A stretch of 64,000 nucleotides of DNA, taken from positions 62,001 to 126,000 of the forward strand of contig VXMD01000082.1 in NCBI GenBank assembly GCA_009841255.1, given 5' to 3'. Below the pieces are notes generated by a model, which saw only the letters and a list, made by a program, of their open reading frames with translations, was not told where the DNA came from and searched no databases. Numbering within the stretch: the stretch's first letter is position 1; each line of letters begins with the position of its first letter. This DNA is from Candidatus Poribacteria bacterium. GTDB taxonomy: Bacteria; Poribacteria; WGA-4E; WGA-3G. The translations under genes and the position numbers were made by a program. Shown piece by piece: positions 41,301 through 50,097 of the stretch.

Positions 41301-41915
41301 ATGGAGTATAGCGACTTATCAACAATTCCGGCACGTATCGCGTGGGGTACCTCTGTTCTTTTTAGCCCATTTTTGGTCCCAATTGCAACCGCTGTGGGTG
41401 TTATTCAAAAACACGCGGCTCCGCAAAATGCACTCCGCTGGTTGGCAATTGTTGTCCTATTTGTTACCGTGCTACCGGTACTCTCAATTGCGGTGATGGC
41501 GCGGTATGCTAAAGTCAGCGATCTGCACTTGCATAACAGGGAAGAACGACTCCTTCCTCTATGCTTTACACTCATCAGTATGGTTGTAGGGACTGTCCTA
41601 CTGCATCAACTGGGTGCGGCACGGGAAATCGTCTGGGCAGGCATTGCTTATATTGTAAACAGTGTAATTTTTTCCGCAATTACCCCGATGTGGAAAATAA
41701 GTTTTCACAGTAGTGTCGCCACGGGTTGTGTCACCGTCCTCGTCATGCTCGTCAATCCGCAATTCGGTTGGCTCTTTCTGCTGACGCCGCTAATCGCTTG
41801 GGCGCGGGTTTACCGAAAGCGACACACACTTCTCCAAACCGTCGTCGGCGCAGTGCTCGCTGTGGGCAATACGGTCCTCATTTTGTATATGGCAAAACTG
41901 GGGGGGCACAGTTAA
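41301..41915 (+). CDS. PAP2-like membrane phosphatase
   Basis: A 204-residue membrane protein with about five helices. HSSVATGCVTVL followed by ARVYRKRHTLLQTVVGA resembles the second and third motifs of the PAP2 phosphatase superfamily, with His in each; the first motif is weak. The ATG lies 3 bp after the stop of the selenoprotein gene, so it is probably co-transcribed. It may act on a lipid phosphate, but the assignment is moderate. Confidence 0.6.
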   Translation: MEYSDLSTIPARIAWGTSVLFSPFLVPIATAVGVIQKHAAPQNALRWLAIVVLFVTVLPVLSIAVMARYAKVSDLHLHNREERLLPLCFTLISMVVGTVLLHQLGAAREIVWAGIAYIVNSVIFSAITPMWKISFHSSVATGCVTVLVMLVNPQFGWLFLLTPLIAWARVYRKRHTLLQTVVGAVLAVGNTVLILYMAKLGGHS

Positions 41916-41989
41916 AAGATAAGAACATCCATCTTTACTATAGAAGCGCGTCTACGCTATCAAATGTTAGTCCACACTTCAGGCTCACA

Positions 41990-42772
41990 TCATCGCGGAT
42001 GTTTTAGCGGTGGTAGGTTATCCCAATCACACTCAAGGCAGAAAATGCCTTCCCTGCCGAGTTGGCGTACACGCCCGCCACACTCTGGACACTTTATAAG
42101 GCGAACGGAGTTCGCTTCTTCGGTACTCGGTGGAAACATGAGCAATTGCTCTATCGGCACAGCTTGCCCCTGTTCCCCCACGAGTTCCAATTGTACATTT
42201 TCAATTATATCGCGGGTATCCAGTTTAAACGGTGGCGGTGAATTTCGAGTGAGATTGATAAAATCGCTACGGTAGACCCGAATTGTGTCATCCTCCCGTA
42301 CTTGCCGTATAAAGAGCGTATATTTATCCGGTGCTACCAAATAAGCTGCAGTATCCAAAATGTATCTGCGCGGTTTGATTGCTATTTCGTATCCCCCGTA
42401 GTGCAGGATAGAAGGACTTGTATCAGGCTGCATCTGGCAGATTTCAAAGAGCTCGTGAGATCTCGACGCTGAAAGAATCAAGGCATATTGTCGACAAGGA
42501 TATTGGGAGAGAGGTCCAAACGGTAGAAAAGCCGCTGGTTCCGCATTATCGCGGAGGAACCCAACAAAAGTTGTATAAGCGTTCTCAGTGGCTTCCTGCA
42601 AGATTAATTGACTTAACCGCCGAGGCTGCGCAGCCCGCTCTATGTCGGTACGGCCAATTTCCCGCGCGTAAAGCTCTACCTGTACATCGACATCAACAGA
42701 CTGGTTTTCAGCATTGATACGTTGTAGACGTTCCACCGGTTGGTCCGCGATTTTTAAAATAAAAGGTAACAT
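41990..42772 (-). CDS. Unknown protein with C-terminal zinc ribbon
   Basis: A 260-residue soluble protein. The last 40 residues hold a zinc-ribbon pattern CPECGG then CLEC. The rest is not recognised; it has mixed alpha/beta character and no signal peptide or membrane segment. It is convergent with the PAP2-like gene. No function is assigned. Confidence 0.7.
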   Translation of the reverse strand: MLPFILKIADQPVERLQRINAENQSVDVDVQVELYAREIGRTDIERAAQPRRLSQLILQEATENAYTTFVGFLRDNAEPAAFLPFGPLSQYPCRQYALILSASRSHELFEICQMQPDTSPSILHYGGYEIAIKPRRYILDTAAYLVAPDKYTLFIRQVREDDTIRVYRSDFINLTRNSPPPFKLDTRDIIENVQLELVGEQGQAVPIEQLLMFPPSTEEANSVRLIKCPECGGRVRQLGREGIFCLECDWDNLPPLKHPR

Positions 42773-43008
42773 AGCAACCTATACAGACTCCTTAAACGAA
42801 GGATGTAACAAGTTTAGCACACATTCTGATTTTTGTCCAATCAATTGTAACGGATTTACGTTTAACTGAGACTGAAACAGCCGTCTATCGCAAACAGCTA
42901 CAGAGGACGAGCGTGACACCTATGAACTTTTAGTAGCACAGATTCACGTTGTATCTCTTTTCGTCCTATGTTATACTAATTCAACCAGAAATAGAAAGGA
43001 TACACACC

Positions 43009-43755
43009 ATGTCAGGACACTCCAAATGGTCAACAATCAAACATAAAAAAGCAGCAAACGATTCCAGACGCGGCAAACTCTTCTCAAAGTTGGTGAAAGA
43101 GATTACCGCCGCAGCGCGCACCGGTGGTGGGGACGTGGACATGAACCCAAGACTCCGCACCGCAATTGCGACAGCAAAATCAAGCAACGTCCCCAATGAT
43201 AACATCGAGAAAGCTGTACTTCGAGGTACCGGTGAACTTGAGGGTGAAACCTACGAGGAAATCCTTTATGAGGGCTACGGACCCGGGGGCGTCGCAGTCA
43301 TGATAGAAGTTTTGACCGACAATCGCAATCGGGCGGTCGCAGACATTCGACACGCCTTCACTAAACACGAAGGAAGAATCGGTGAGCGTGGATGTGTCGC
43401 ATGGGGCTTTGATAAATGCGGATTGATCGTCGTTACGCCTGATAGTATTGATGAAGAAGAACTGTTCCTCATCGCCGCTGAAGCTGGTGCTGACGATGTA
43501 ATCGCCTCTGAAACAGGTATGGAAATCGTTACACCCTTTGATATGTTCGATAGCGTCTTAACCGCAGTTCAGGAAACATCCGCTGAACTCCAACTCGCTG
43601 AAATTAGTATGATTCCGCAAAACACCGTACAACTTGATGGTAAAGAAGCGGAACGGATGCTTCGTCTTATGGATGCTCTCGACGAACTCGATGATGTCCA
43701 GAAAGTCTACGCCAATTTCGATATTCCTGATAACCTTTTAGAAGCCGCAGCTTAA
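43009..43755 (+). CDS. yebC: YebC/PmpR family protein
   Basis: A 248-residue protein. The start at 43009 ([25 protein letters not shown]) matches the family and follows AAAGGA; the frame is open further upstream. YebC proteins act as translation factors easing ribosome stalling or as transcription regulators, and often sit just before ruvC, as here. Confidence 0.95.
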   Translation: MSGHSKWSTIKHKKAANDSRRGKLFSKLVKEITAAARTGGGDVDMNPRLRTAIATAKSSNVPNDNIEKAVLRGTGELEGETYEEILYEGYGPGGVAVMIEVLTDNRNRAVADIRHAFTKHEGRIGERGCVAWGFDKCGLIVVTPDSIDEEELFLIAAEAGADDVIASETGMEIVTPFDMFDSVLTAVQETSAELQLAEISMIPQNTVQLDGKEAERMLRLMDALDELDDVQKVYANFDIPDNLLEAAA

Positions 43756-43792
43756 CTGCCGCATATAGCCCGCGACCCTTTAACTATCAGTC

Positions 43793-43820
43793 GTAGGAGT
43801 GAGTCCTGCTCACCATTCTC
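43793..43820. repeat. GTAGGAGTGAGTCCTGCTCACC palindrome
   Basis: A relative of the CTCCTGTAGGAG repeats at 36680, lying between yebC and ruvC. Confidence 0.6.
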
Positions 43821-43861
43821 AAGTTGTTTGGCAATGGTATAATTAAAAATTCTTCACAGCA

Positions 43862-43986
43862 TCAAAAACTTAGTCCGTAATATTGTCCCGCAGGTTTCCT
43901 CTATAGGCTTGCGCCAAGAGGACGGCTCTATGGGAAGGGACATCGAATGCAAAACCCACCTCATCCAACCGCAAGGAACAGTAAAA
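43862..43986 (+). repeat. Mosaic repeat overlapping the ruvC start
   Basis: It contains TCCGTAATATTGTCCCGCAGG and the end unit CCGCAAGGAACAGTAAAAAA. The ATG at 43947 and the first dozen or so codons of ruvC lie inside the repeat. Confidence 0.65.
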
Positions 43987-44495
43987 AAATAATTCTTGGC
44001 ATTGACCCGGGCATTGCGAATACTGGATACGGCGTGGTTGAATCCCACGCCAACCGTCTCATCTTACGCGATTTTGGAAACATAAGGACAAGTCCCCAAA
44101 CAGCATCGGAGATGCGGTTGAAACAGATCTACGATGCTATAACCCGTTTGATTGCCAAATTCGTTATTGAGAGTGTAGTACTTGAGGATGTTTTCTTCAG
44201 CAAAAAGGTAAGCGTTGCATTCACGATAGGCGAAGTTAAAGGCATCGTGAAACTTGCAGCAGCGAACGCGGGCTGCTCGGTCGCACTCTATACACCAACT
44301 CAGGTTAAACAAGCAGTTGTCGGTTATGGGAAAGCCACAAAGTCTCAAATGCAAAAGATGACACAAGCATTGCTTAAACTCAAGGAACCACCGCGCCCAG
44401 ACCACGCTGCAGATGCGCTTGCCCTCGCACTATGCCATGCCCGCTCTTACAAAGTTTTGCAACTCCGCGAAAAATATATGCAAAGGAAAAATTAA
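43947..44495 (+). CDS. ruvC: Crossover junction endodeoxyribonuclease RuvC
   Basis: A 182-residue Holliday junction resolvase. Acidic active-site residues are seen in ILGIDPG, VLEDVFF and DHAADALALAL. The N-terminal residues MQNPPHPTARNS are encoded by a mosaic repeat and precede the normal start of the fold (KKIILGIDPG). No later ATG exists, so the repeat seems to supply the start codon. It forms the RuvABC resolvasome with the downstream products. Confidence 0.93.
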   Translation: MQNPPHPTARNSKKIILGIDPGIANTGYGVVESHANRLILRDFGNIRTSPQTASEMRLKQIYDAITRLIAKFVIESVVLEDVFFSKKVSVAFTIGEVKGIVKLAAANAGCSVALYTPTQVKQAVVGYGKATKSQMQKMTQALLKLKEPPRPDHAADALALALCHARSYKVLQLREKYMQRKN

Positions 44496-44557
44496 AATAT
44501 GGCTATCAGCCGTCAGTCGTCAGCAATCAGCAAAGAGGGAGTGTTAACCCCCAAACC

Positions 44558-44872
44558 CGTAGCCTGCAACAATACGCAGAAACGCCCAAGCAAAACCTCC
44601 AAACAAAAACACGCAGGCGGATTTGAGGATCGCACGTAAAAGTTCAGATGCCCGTTGTTCCTGTGCAAGGTTTTTAATTTATGGTCTTGATACCGCTCCA
44701 CTCCGATTACGCTATGTTCTTTGAGGTTCCTAAACCGTGAGCCTGCAACAATACGCAGAAATACTTTCTTCGCATTGGATTTTAGCGTTCGCAAAAACAC
44801 GCAGGCGGATATACGGGAAAGCACATGAAGATCCCAACCCACCTAACCGAACCACAAGGAAAAATTAAAATA
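44558..44872 (+). repeat. Mosaic leader repeats between ruvC and ruvA
   Basis: Two blocks with GCCTGCAACAATACGCAG, one matching 34327-34394, then CGGATATACGGG and the end unit CGAACCACAAGGAAAAATTAAAATATG, which includes the ruvA start and a well-placed AAGGA. The first 60 bp of the gap hold the CAGTCGTCAGCAATCAGCAAAGAG repeat. Confidence 0.8.
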
Positions 44873-45468
44873 TGATTTCTTATATTAAAGGAGTTCTCGC
44901 AGATAAAGAAACAACACAGGTCATTGTAGATGTAAATGGCATTGGATATACGATCGACGTGCCACCGAGGACCATAACAGATCTACCACGGATAGGTGAT
45001 CCCGTTACGCTTTATACACACTACCATCAAAACCGCGACAACAAAATTACACTTTACGGATTCACTTCAAAGGATGCCCTCAAAGTTTTTGAATTGGCTC
45101 TGACTGTCTCTGGTGTAGGACCAGCCCTCGCACAAAACATCGTTGCACGGTTATCCCCTGCACAATTCCAACGCGCCGTCCAGCGCGGAGATTCAACGAC
45201 CCTCATGCGGGTCCCACGCTTAAGCAAAGATATCGCCCAAATCATTATCACCAAATTGAAAAAGAACATCATGAAGATGCAACTCGAAGGTGCCACCGAA
45301 CTTGGAGAAACTGGATCTCTAAATGTAGAAGTGATCACAATGCTCGTCAACCTCGGTGCATCGGAACTCGAAGCCGAACAAGCCGTTGAAAAGGCACAAC
45401 AGGTCCTCGGTGCGTCAGCACAACGAGAAAACCTAATTGCGCAGGCACTCCGATATATCCGAAATTAA
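44872..45468 (+). CDS. ruvA: Holliday junction DNA helicase subunit RuvA
   Basis: A 198-residue protein with the OB-fold start MISYIKGVLADKE, helix-hairpin-helix segments (LTVSGVGPALAQNIVARLS and RVPRLSKDIAQIIITKLK) and the C-terminal RuvB-binding domain (MLVNLGASELEAEQAV). It binds four-way junctions and loads RuvB. It is expressed from a repeat-borne ribosome-binding site. Confidence 0.95.
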   Translation: MISYIKGVLADKETTQVIVDVNGIGYTIDVPPRTITDLPRIGDPVTLYTHYHQNRDNKITLYGFTSKDALKVFELALTVSGVGPALAQNIVARLSPAQFQRAVQRGDSTTLMRVPRLSKDIAQIIITKLKKNIMKMQLEGATELGETGSLNVEVITMLVNLGASELEAEQAVEKAQQVLGASAQRENLIAQALRYIRN

Positions 45469-45560
45469 ACCAGGATTATTGTGATTTACCATGATACAAT
45501 GAATCATAAAAATCAGAGTTCAGACTTTTTCTGATAACTTGTCCCTATTAGGACCCCAAA

Positions 45561-46577
45561 ATGGATAATCACGAAATACCAGATTTCTCTGAGATGCAAG
45601 ATGAAGAGGATGACTTTGGATATAGCCTCCGTCCGGAGACACTGAGCGAATTTATCGGACAGGAACAAGCCAAAGAACAGCTCCGCATTCACATCGAAGC
45701 CGCCAAAAAGCGTGGCGATGCGTTGGAACACGTTCTCCTTGTCAGTCCACCGGGGCTTGGGAAGACGACGCTTGCCAAAATTATTGCTAATGAAATTCAG
45801 AGTAACTTCAAACAGGCGATCGGTCCCGTTATGGAACGCCTTGACCTTGCCTCAACCTTGACGAACCTTGAGCGGACTGACATTCTCTTTATTGATGAAA
45901 TCCACCGGATGAAAGGGCATGTGCAAGAATCGCTCTACCCAGCGATGGAAGACTATAAACTCGACTTAACGATTGGTCAGGGACCCGCATCAGATGTTGT
46001 GCAACTTCAACTCAAGCCCTTTACACTTGTCGGGGCAACGACGCGCGAAGGATTGCTTGCCGGTCCCTTCCGAGATCGATTCGGCATCCGTATTCACCTC
46101 AATTACTACGAGGCAGAAGATATCCAGCAAGCCATCCGCATTAATAGTGCGAAACTCAACATTGATATCGATGAAGACGCAGAATACGCCTTAGCTTGCC
46201 GCTCGCGTGGCACGATGCGAATCGCAAATAAACTCCTCGCCAACGTTAGAGACTATGCCCAAGTCAAAGGCGGTGGTACACTCTCGCTTGAAGTCGCAGA
46301 GACAGCACTTGAATTCTTTGGCATTGATGAACGCGGATTAAACGCACAGGATTACGCCTATTTTCAGACGCTCATCCAGAAATTCAACGGTCGTGCGGGG
46401 CTGAAAGCTCTCGCTGTTGCCCTGAGTGAGGATGAACGCACGATCGCAGAGGTTTACGAACCTTACTATATCAAAGAGGGGTTTTTGATGCTAACGCCGG
46501 GTGGGCGTGTCGCGACGGATGCCGCTTATGTGTATTTCGACTATCCTGTAGGATCACAAACATCGCTGTTCCATTAA
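45561..46577 (+). CDS. ruvB: Holliday junction DNA helicase subunit RuvB
   Basis: A 338-residue AAA+ motor. RPETLSEFIGQEQAKEQL opens the domain; Walker A is SPPGLGKTT (usually GPPGLGKTT), Walker B LFIDEIHR, and the arginine finger region is GPFRDRFG. The C-terminal winged helix ends in GRVATDAAYVYF. It drives branch migration with RuvA. Confidence 0.95.
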   Translation: MDNHEIPDFSEMQDEEDDFGYSLRPETLSEFIGQEQAKEQLRIHIEAAKKRGDALEHVLLVSPPGLGKTTLAKIIANEIQSNFKQAIGPVMERLDLASTLTNLERTDILFIDEIHRMKGHVQESLYPAMEDYKLDLTIGQGPASDVVQLQLKPFTLVGATTREGLLAGPFRDRFGIRIHLNYYEAEDIQQAIRINSAKLNIDIDEDAEYALACRSRGTMRIANKLLANVRDYAQVKGGGTLSLEVAETALEFFGIDERGLNAQDYAYFQTLIQKFNGRAGLKALAVALSEDERTIAEVYEPYYIKEGFLMLTPGGRVATDAAYVYFDYPVGSQTSLFH

Positions 46578-46668
46578 TAGCCATCGGTTATCAGTTAAAA
46601 GGTTTTCCTTTGGCAAAACCCTCTTGTGACTCTCACTGCGAGGCAAACTGAAAACTGAAAACTCTAAT

Positions 46669-47697
46669 ATGAAACTCACGGATTTTGACTACCATCTACC
46701 GCCTGATCGGATCGCGCAAAGCCCACTTCAACAGCGTGATGCGTCACGACTCTTGGTAGTCGATCGCGATACCCGTGCTTTTCATCATACGCAGTTTTCG
46801 CAGATTGGGAAATACTTACCCGACGACGCGTTGTTAGTTCTGAACGACACGAAGGTAATTCCGGCACGATTAATTGGGAACAAAAGCGGAACGGGCGGAA
46901 AGATAGAACTACTGCTCATCCGCGAAAAAGGTCCAGACACATGGGAGGTACTCGCCAAACCGCGGCGAAGTCTCCACATCGGCACACAGGTTGTATTTGG
47001 CAACGGAACCCTAACAGCAGAGGTACTCGCCAAACCGGATGACGGACACTGTATCGTCGGTTTCAACTATAACGGTGAGTTCTCAGCCATTCTTGCAGAT
47101 GTAGGTACGATGCCTTTGCCGCCTTATATTCGCCGTCTACCGAATGCTGAAGATAAGGTCCGTTATCAGTCAGTCTACGCCGCCACTGAAGGCGCAATTG
47201 CAGCCCCGACGGCAGGTCTGCACTTTACACAAGAATTGTTAGAGAAATTAAAAAACAGCGGGATAGAAACAGCACTACTAACGCTACACGTCGGACCTGG
47301 AACGTTCCAACCGGTGAAAGCGGAAAATATTCAGACACATAAGATGCACGCCGAATACATCCACCTCGCCGAAACAGTAGCGAACCAGATCCGCAGCGCG
47401 CGGGAGGCAGGAAGGAAAATCGTTGCCATTGGGACCACAGTCGTACGTTCCTTAGAAACCGCAGGCACAACAGGCACTGTCCGCCCCTATAGCGGCTACA
47501 GTGAGCTTTTTATTTATCCCGGACACCGATTTAATGCGGTAGATGCGTTGGTTACCAACTTCCATCTCCCCAAATCAACCTTACTTATGCTCGTGAGTGC
47601 CTTCGCTGGAAAGAACTTGATCCAGCAGGCTTATCGAGAGGCACTCGAACATAAATACCGTTTCTACAGTTATGGCGATGCCATGCTAATTCTTTGA
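46669..47697 (+). CDS. queA: S-adenosylmethionine:tRNA ribosyltransferase-isomerase
   Basis: A 342-residue enzyme of queuosine synthesis in tRNA. LTDFDYHLPPDRIAQSPL starts the protein, with TKVIPARLIG, APTAGLHFT, LHVGPGTFQPV and NFHLPKSTLLMLVSAF as family signatures. It lies in the conserved ruv-queA-yajC order. Confidence 0.95.
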   Translation: MKLTDFDYHLPPDRIAQSPLQQRDASRLLVVDRDTRAFHHTQFSQIGKYLPDDALLVLNDTKVIPARLIGNKSGTGGKIELLLIREKGPDTWEVLAKPRRSLHIGTQVVFGNGTLTAEVLAKPDDGHCIVGFNYNGEFSAILADVGTMPLPPYIRRLPNAEDKVRYQSVYAATEGAIAAPTAGLHFTQELLEKLKNSGIETALLTLHVGPGTFQPVKAENIQTHKMHAEYIHLAETVANQIRSAREAGRKIVAIGTTVVRSLETAGTTGTVRPYSGYSELFIYPGHRFNAVDALVTNFHLPKSTLLMLVSAFAGKNLIQQAYREALEHKYRFYSYGDAMLIL

Positions 47698-47707
47698 TTT
47701 TTTAAGA

Positions 47708-47734
47708 GTAGGGACGAGGTAACCTCGCCCCTAC
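47708..47734. repeat. GTAGGGA palindrome
   Basis: A near-perfect 27-bp unit (GTAGGGACGAGGTAACC TCGCCCCTAC) between queA and yajC. Confidence 0.85.
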
Positions 47735-47767
47735 GGCAAGCTACATTAAAAGAGAAGGAGACACTTT

Positions 47768-48070
47768 ATGGACCAGATAACAGGTTTGCTTGTTCCGTTC
47801 ATCGCGATGGGTGCTATTATGTATTTTTTGTTATGGCGTCCCGAACAGGCCAAACGCAAAAAACATCAGAATATGCTGGAAAATCTGACCAAGGGCGATG
47901 AAATCGTAACGAATGGCGGGTTGCACGGTAAAATTCTCGGGCTTAGCAACGATAAGAACGTTATTCTCATCGCTGTTGGAGAAGTGAATAGCCAAGAGGT
48001 AAAGGTTCAAATCTCACGGAGTTCTGTCGCGTTTCTCAAAAAGGGCGGCGAACTCATTGAAGGTGAATAG
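47768..48070 (+). CDS. yajC: Preprotein translocase subunit YajC
   Basis: A 100-residue protein with one N-terminal membrane helix (LLVPFIAMGAIMYFLLWRP), then QAKRKKHQNMLENLTKGDEIVTNGG, the conserved YajC motif. It is an accessory part of the SecDF complex. AAGGAG precedes the ATG. secD and secF do not follow here. Confidence 0.93.
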   Translation: MDQITGLLVPFIAMGAIMYFLLWRPEQAKRKKHQNMLENLTKGDEIVTNGGLHGKILGLSNDKNVILIAVGEVNSQEVKVQISRSSVAFLKKGGELIEGE

Positions 48071-48108
48071 CACTGGATTCATTTCAGCGGTGTCGGTATC
48101 TGGTCTTC

Positions 48109-48804
48109 TTAGAAGTCGGGCTGCATCCACAACTGGTAACCAACCCCTTCGGAAGTCAATGCCACAATGTTATCCTGTTCTGGAATCGCTAATACATCGT
48201 TGTGATACAACTGCACGCGTGCCGTCTCTACGGTGCGCGTGATATCGAAAGTAGCAACGCCTTGCGCATCTCGAAATCTATGTAGACAGATTGCTTCCTC
48301 TTCCGTAAGCATCACGTGAGCGTCCTCTGCGCTTACACCTGCCTTCCCCGATAAGGTATTTTCCCGAATTCTGAGGTGTGTCTCCCCCTCATCAATCGCC
48401 TCTCCTGCCTCTAAAATAATTGCAGCGGATTCGGCATAGGATGGGACTTTGCAAACTGCGACTTCAATTCCTGCTTCGCCTGCGAGCATCTCATAAGTCG
48501 TGTGATGCGGAATATACGCCACACACGCCTCGCCGTGGAAAACGCTCGGACGCTCGCCCAAAATTCCGTTCGCTTTGTTGCCGTTATGTCCGACCAGCAA
48601 AGTACAGTGTCCGCCTAACGCAATCAACGCGACTTCAGTATCATCAGAATGGTCAAAAAAGGTTGCTTCAGGGGTGAGATTAAGAATTCCGAAATGGAGT
48701 TTGGTGATGCCCATTTCGCCGGGCGTTACAATTTCAGTGTAGCCCTCAGTAGGCGTGTAATTTTTAGTTCTTTTAATTATGGCTTTTTGGGCCGCTGCGT
48801 TCAT
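48109..48804 (-). CDS. IolB-like 5-deoxy-glucuronate isomerase
   Basis: A 231-residue cupin-type protein. YTEIVTPGEMGITKLHFGILNL, then FHGEACVAYIPHHTTYEML and AVCKVPS, fit the IolB/KduI isomerase family of inositol breakdown. It is shorter than usual IolB (about 270 residues), missing the C-terminal end. No other iol genes are nearby. A repeat-like segment with CCGCAAGG units lies just before its start. Confidence 0.65.
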   Translation of the reverse strand: MNAAAQKAIIKRTKNYTPTEGYTEIVTPGEMGITKLHFGILNLTPEATFFDHSDDTEVALIALGGHCTLLVGHNGNKANGILGERPSVFHGEACVAYIPHHTTYEMLAGEAGIEVAVCKVPSYAESAAIILEAGEAIDEGETHLRIRENTLSGKAGVSAEDAHVMLTEEEAICLHRFRDAQGVATFDITRTVETARVQLYHNDVLAIPEQDNIVALTSEGVGYQLWMQPDF

Positions 48805-48811
48805 TGTGCTT

Positions 48812-49018
48812 GCGGATTTTTAGGCGTACCTTGCGGAAAAATAACGGGGTTAGGATTTTAGGGGTTTCTTCTCAAATCCGCGCTCCACTTCGTTACGCGC
48901 TACGGTTTTGAATTATGAGGAAGACAGCCGCCTGCAACATCGGCGCAGACGGATATACGGCAAGACACCTTATGCATCAAACCCACTTGACCGAACCGCA
49001 AGGAAAGTTTAAAATATG
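48812..49018 (+). repeat. Mosaic leader repeat, copy 3
   Basis: It shares with 28372-28597 the CCTTGCGGAAAAA unit, the GCGCTCCACTTCGTTACGCGC block, CGGATATACGG and the end unit GAACCGCAAGGAAAG. It overlaps the last 13 codons of maf. Confidence 0.85.
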
Positions 49019-49633
49019 TTCAACGAGGCTCGCCAATGGAAGTCCAACGACATTAAAATAGCATCCCTCAACGCGTCGCACGAAAGCCGCGCCGCGCCCC
49101 TGGATGCCATACGCACCCGCTTTATCTGATGGTTCTCCGCTCGCAATATAGGCAGCTATCTCGGTATGATGCAACTCCCGAAAGTAGACTTGCGTTGTTT
49201 CAGCCCAGACGATTTCGTGTCCTGTCTCGGCATTAATCAAGGCTACACCTGTAACAACCTCGTGACAGGTGCCACTTAGGCGTGTTAACATCTCAAACGC
49301 GTCTGCATCGTCAGTCGGCTTACCGAGAAGTTTTCCATCCAGCGATACCAAAGTATCTGCACCGATAACTATGGCTTCATCAAAGTGCTGTGCAACAGAT
49401 GATGCCTTCAGCAAGGCAAGTTTCTGTGTTACCTGACTGGCGGTATCGGGGTGTTTTCGCTTGGGTGGCTCCGCAGAAACTCCTGCTATATGCATGTTGT
49501 ATGGTGGTTCCGCAACATCACTTGGATGTACCTCAAACGTCAGTCCAATCTGTGATAACAGAGCGGCACGGCGAGGAGACGCAGAGGCTAATACCAGACG
49601 CGGGATTTTTAAAGTAGGTTCGCGCGTTCGCAT
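48977..49633 (-). CDS. maf: Maf-like nucleoside triphosphate pyrophosphatase
   Basis: A 218-residue house-cleaning pyrophosphatase for non-canonical nucleotides. LVLASASPRRAALL is at about 12-25 and VIGADTLVSLDG follows; GAYGIQGRGAAFV is also typical. The last 13 residues (HILNFPCGSVKWV) are encoded by a mosaic repeat copy. Its start lies next to the stop of a small winged-helix gene. Confidence 0.92.
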   Translation of the reverse strand: MRTREPTLKIPRLVLASASPRRAALLSQIGLTFEVHPSDVAEPPYNMHIAGVSAEPPKRKHPDTASQVTQKLALLKASSVAQHFDEAIVIGADTLVSLDGKLLGKPTDDADAFEMLTRLSGTCHEVVTGVALINAETGHEIVWAETTQVYFRELHHTEIAAYIASGEPSDKAGAYGIQGRGAAFVRRVEGCYFNVVGLPLASLVEHILNFPCGSVKWV

Positions 49634-49634
49634 G

Positions 49635-49943
49635 CTATTTCAGGTAGTATAACCGTGAACCTCGTTCTGTGCGGATTTGCAACAAGTCCACCTGGACCAG
49701 CTCTTGTAACGCGTTCCTAAGACTCTGCTTAGAAAACCCGATATTTTTAAGACGCTGGTCGGATTCTGGTACGCGAAACCACCCCGGTTCTTCACCAGAA
49801 CAATATTCCTTTTTAAAAACCGCCAACGCGCTATACAAGCGCAATGTCTTGGGAGGCAACCCGACAAGCGGGTTAATTTTAGCAAAGGATTGAAGTGATC
49901 CATTCCGCATTGCTTCAGTCCCTAAAAATACAAAATTACTCAT
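49635..49943 (-). CDS. Small winged-helix-like protein
   Basis: A 102-residue protein with a replication-initiator or DnaD-like feel: KTLRLYSALAVFKKEY, then SDQRLKNIGFSKQSLRNALQELVQVDLLQIRTERG, a typical winged-helix recognition region. It is immediately before maf and probably co-translated. Its function is unknown; DNA binding is likely. Confidence 0.6.
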   Translation of the reverse strand: MSNFVFLGTEAMRNGSLQSFAKINPLVGLPPKTLRLYSALAVFKKEYCSGEEPGWFRVPESDQRLKNIGFSKQSLRNALQELVQVDLLQIRTERGSRLYYLK

Positions 49944-50038
49944 ACTTTGAATAACGTCTTTATTTACGGGGCGGTTACAAAAAATAAACTTATGGTATTT
50001 TTACTTTGATATAACGCAGCAATCTTGTCAAGTTGCAT

Positions 50039-50067
50039 TTGACGATTCTTGGACATTGTGATAAAAT
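50039..50067 (+). promoter_or_regulatory. Sigma-70-type promoter
   Basis: TTGACG and TAAAAT with a 17-bp spacer, 30 bp before the DUF6785-like gene. Confidence 0.75.
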
Positions 50068-50097
50068 CTATCAAATTTCATATAGGACAGTTCAATA

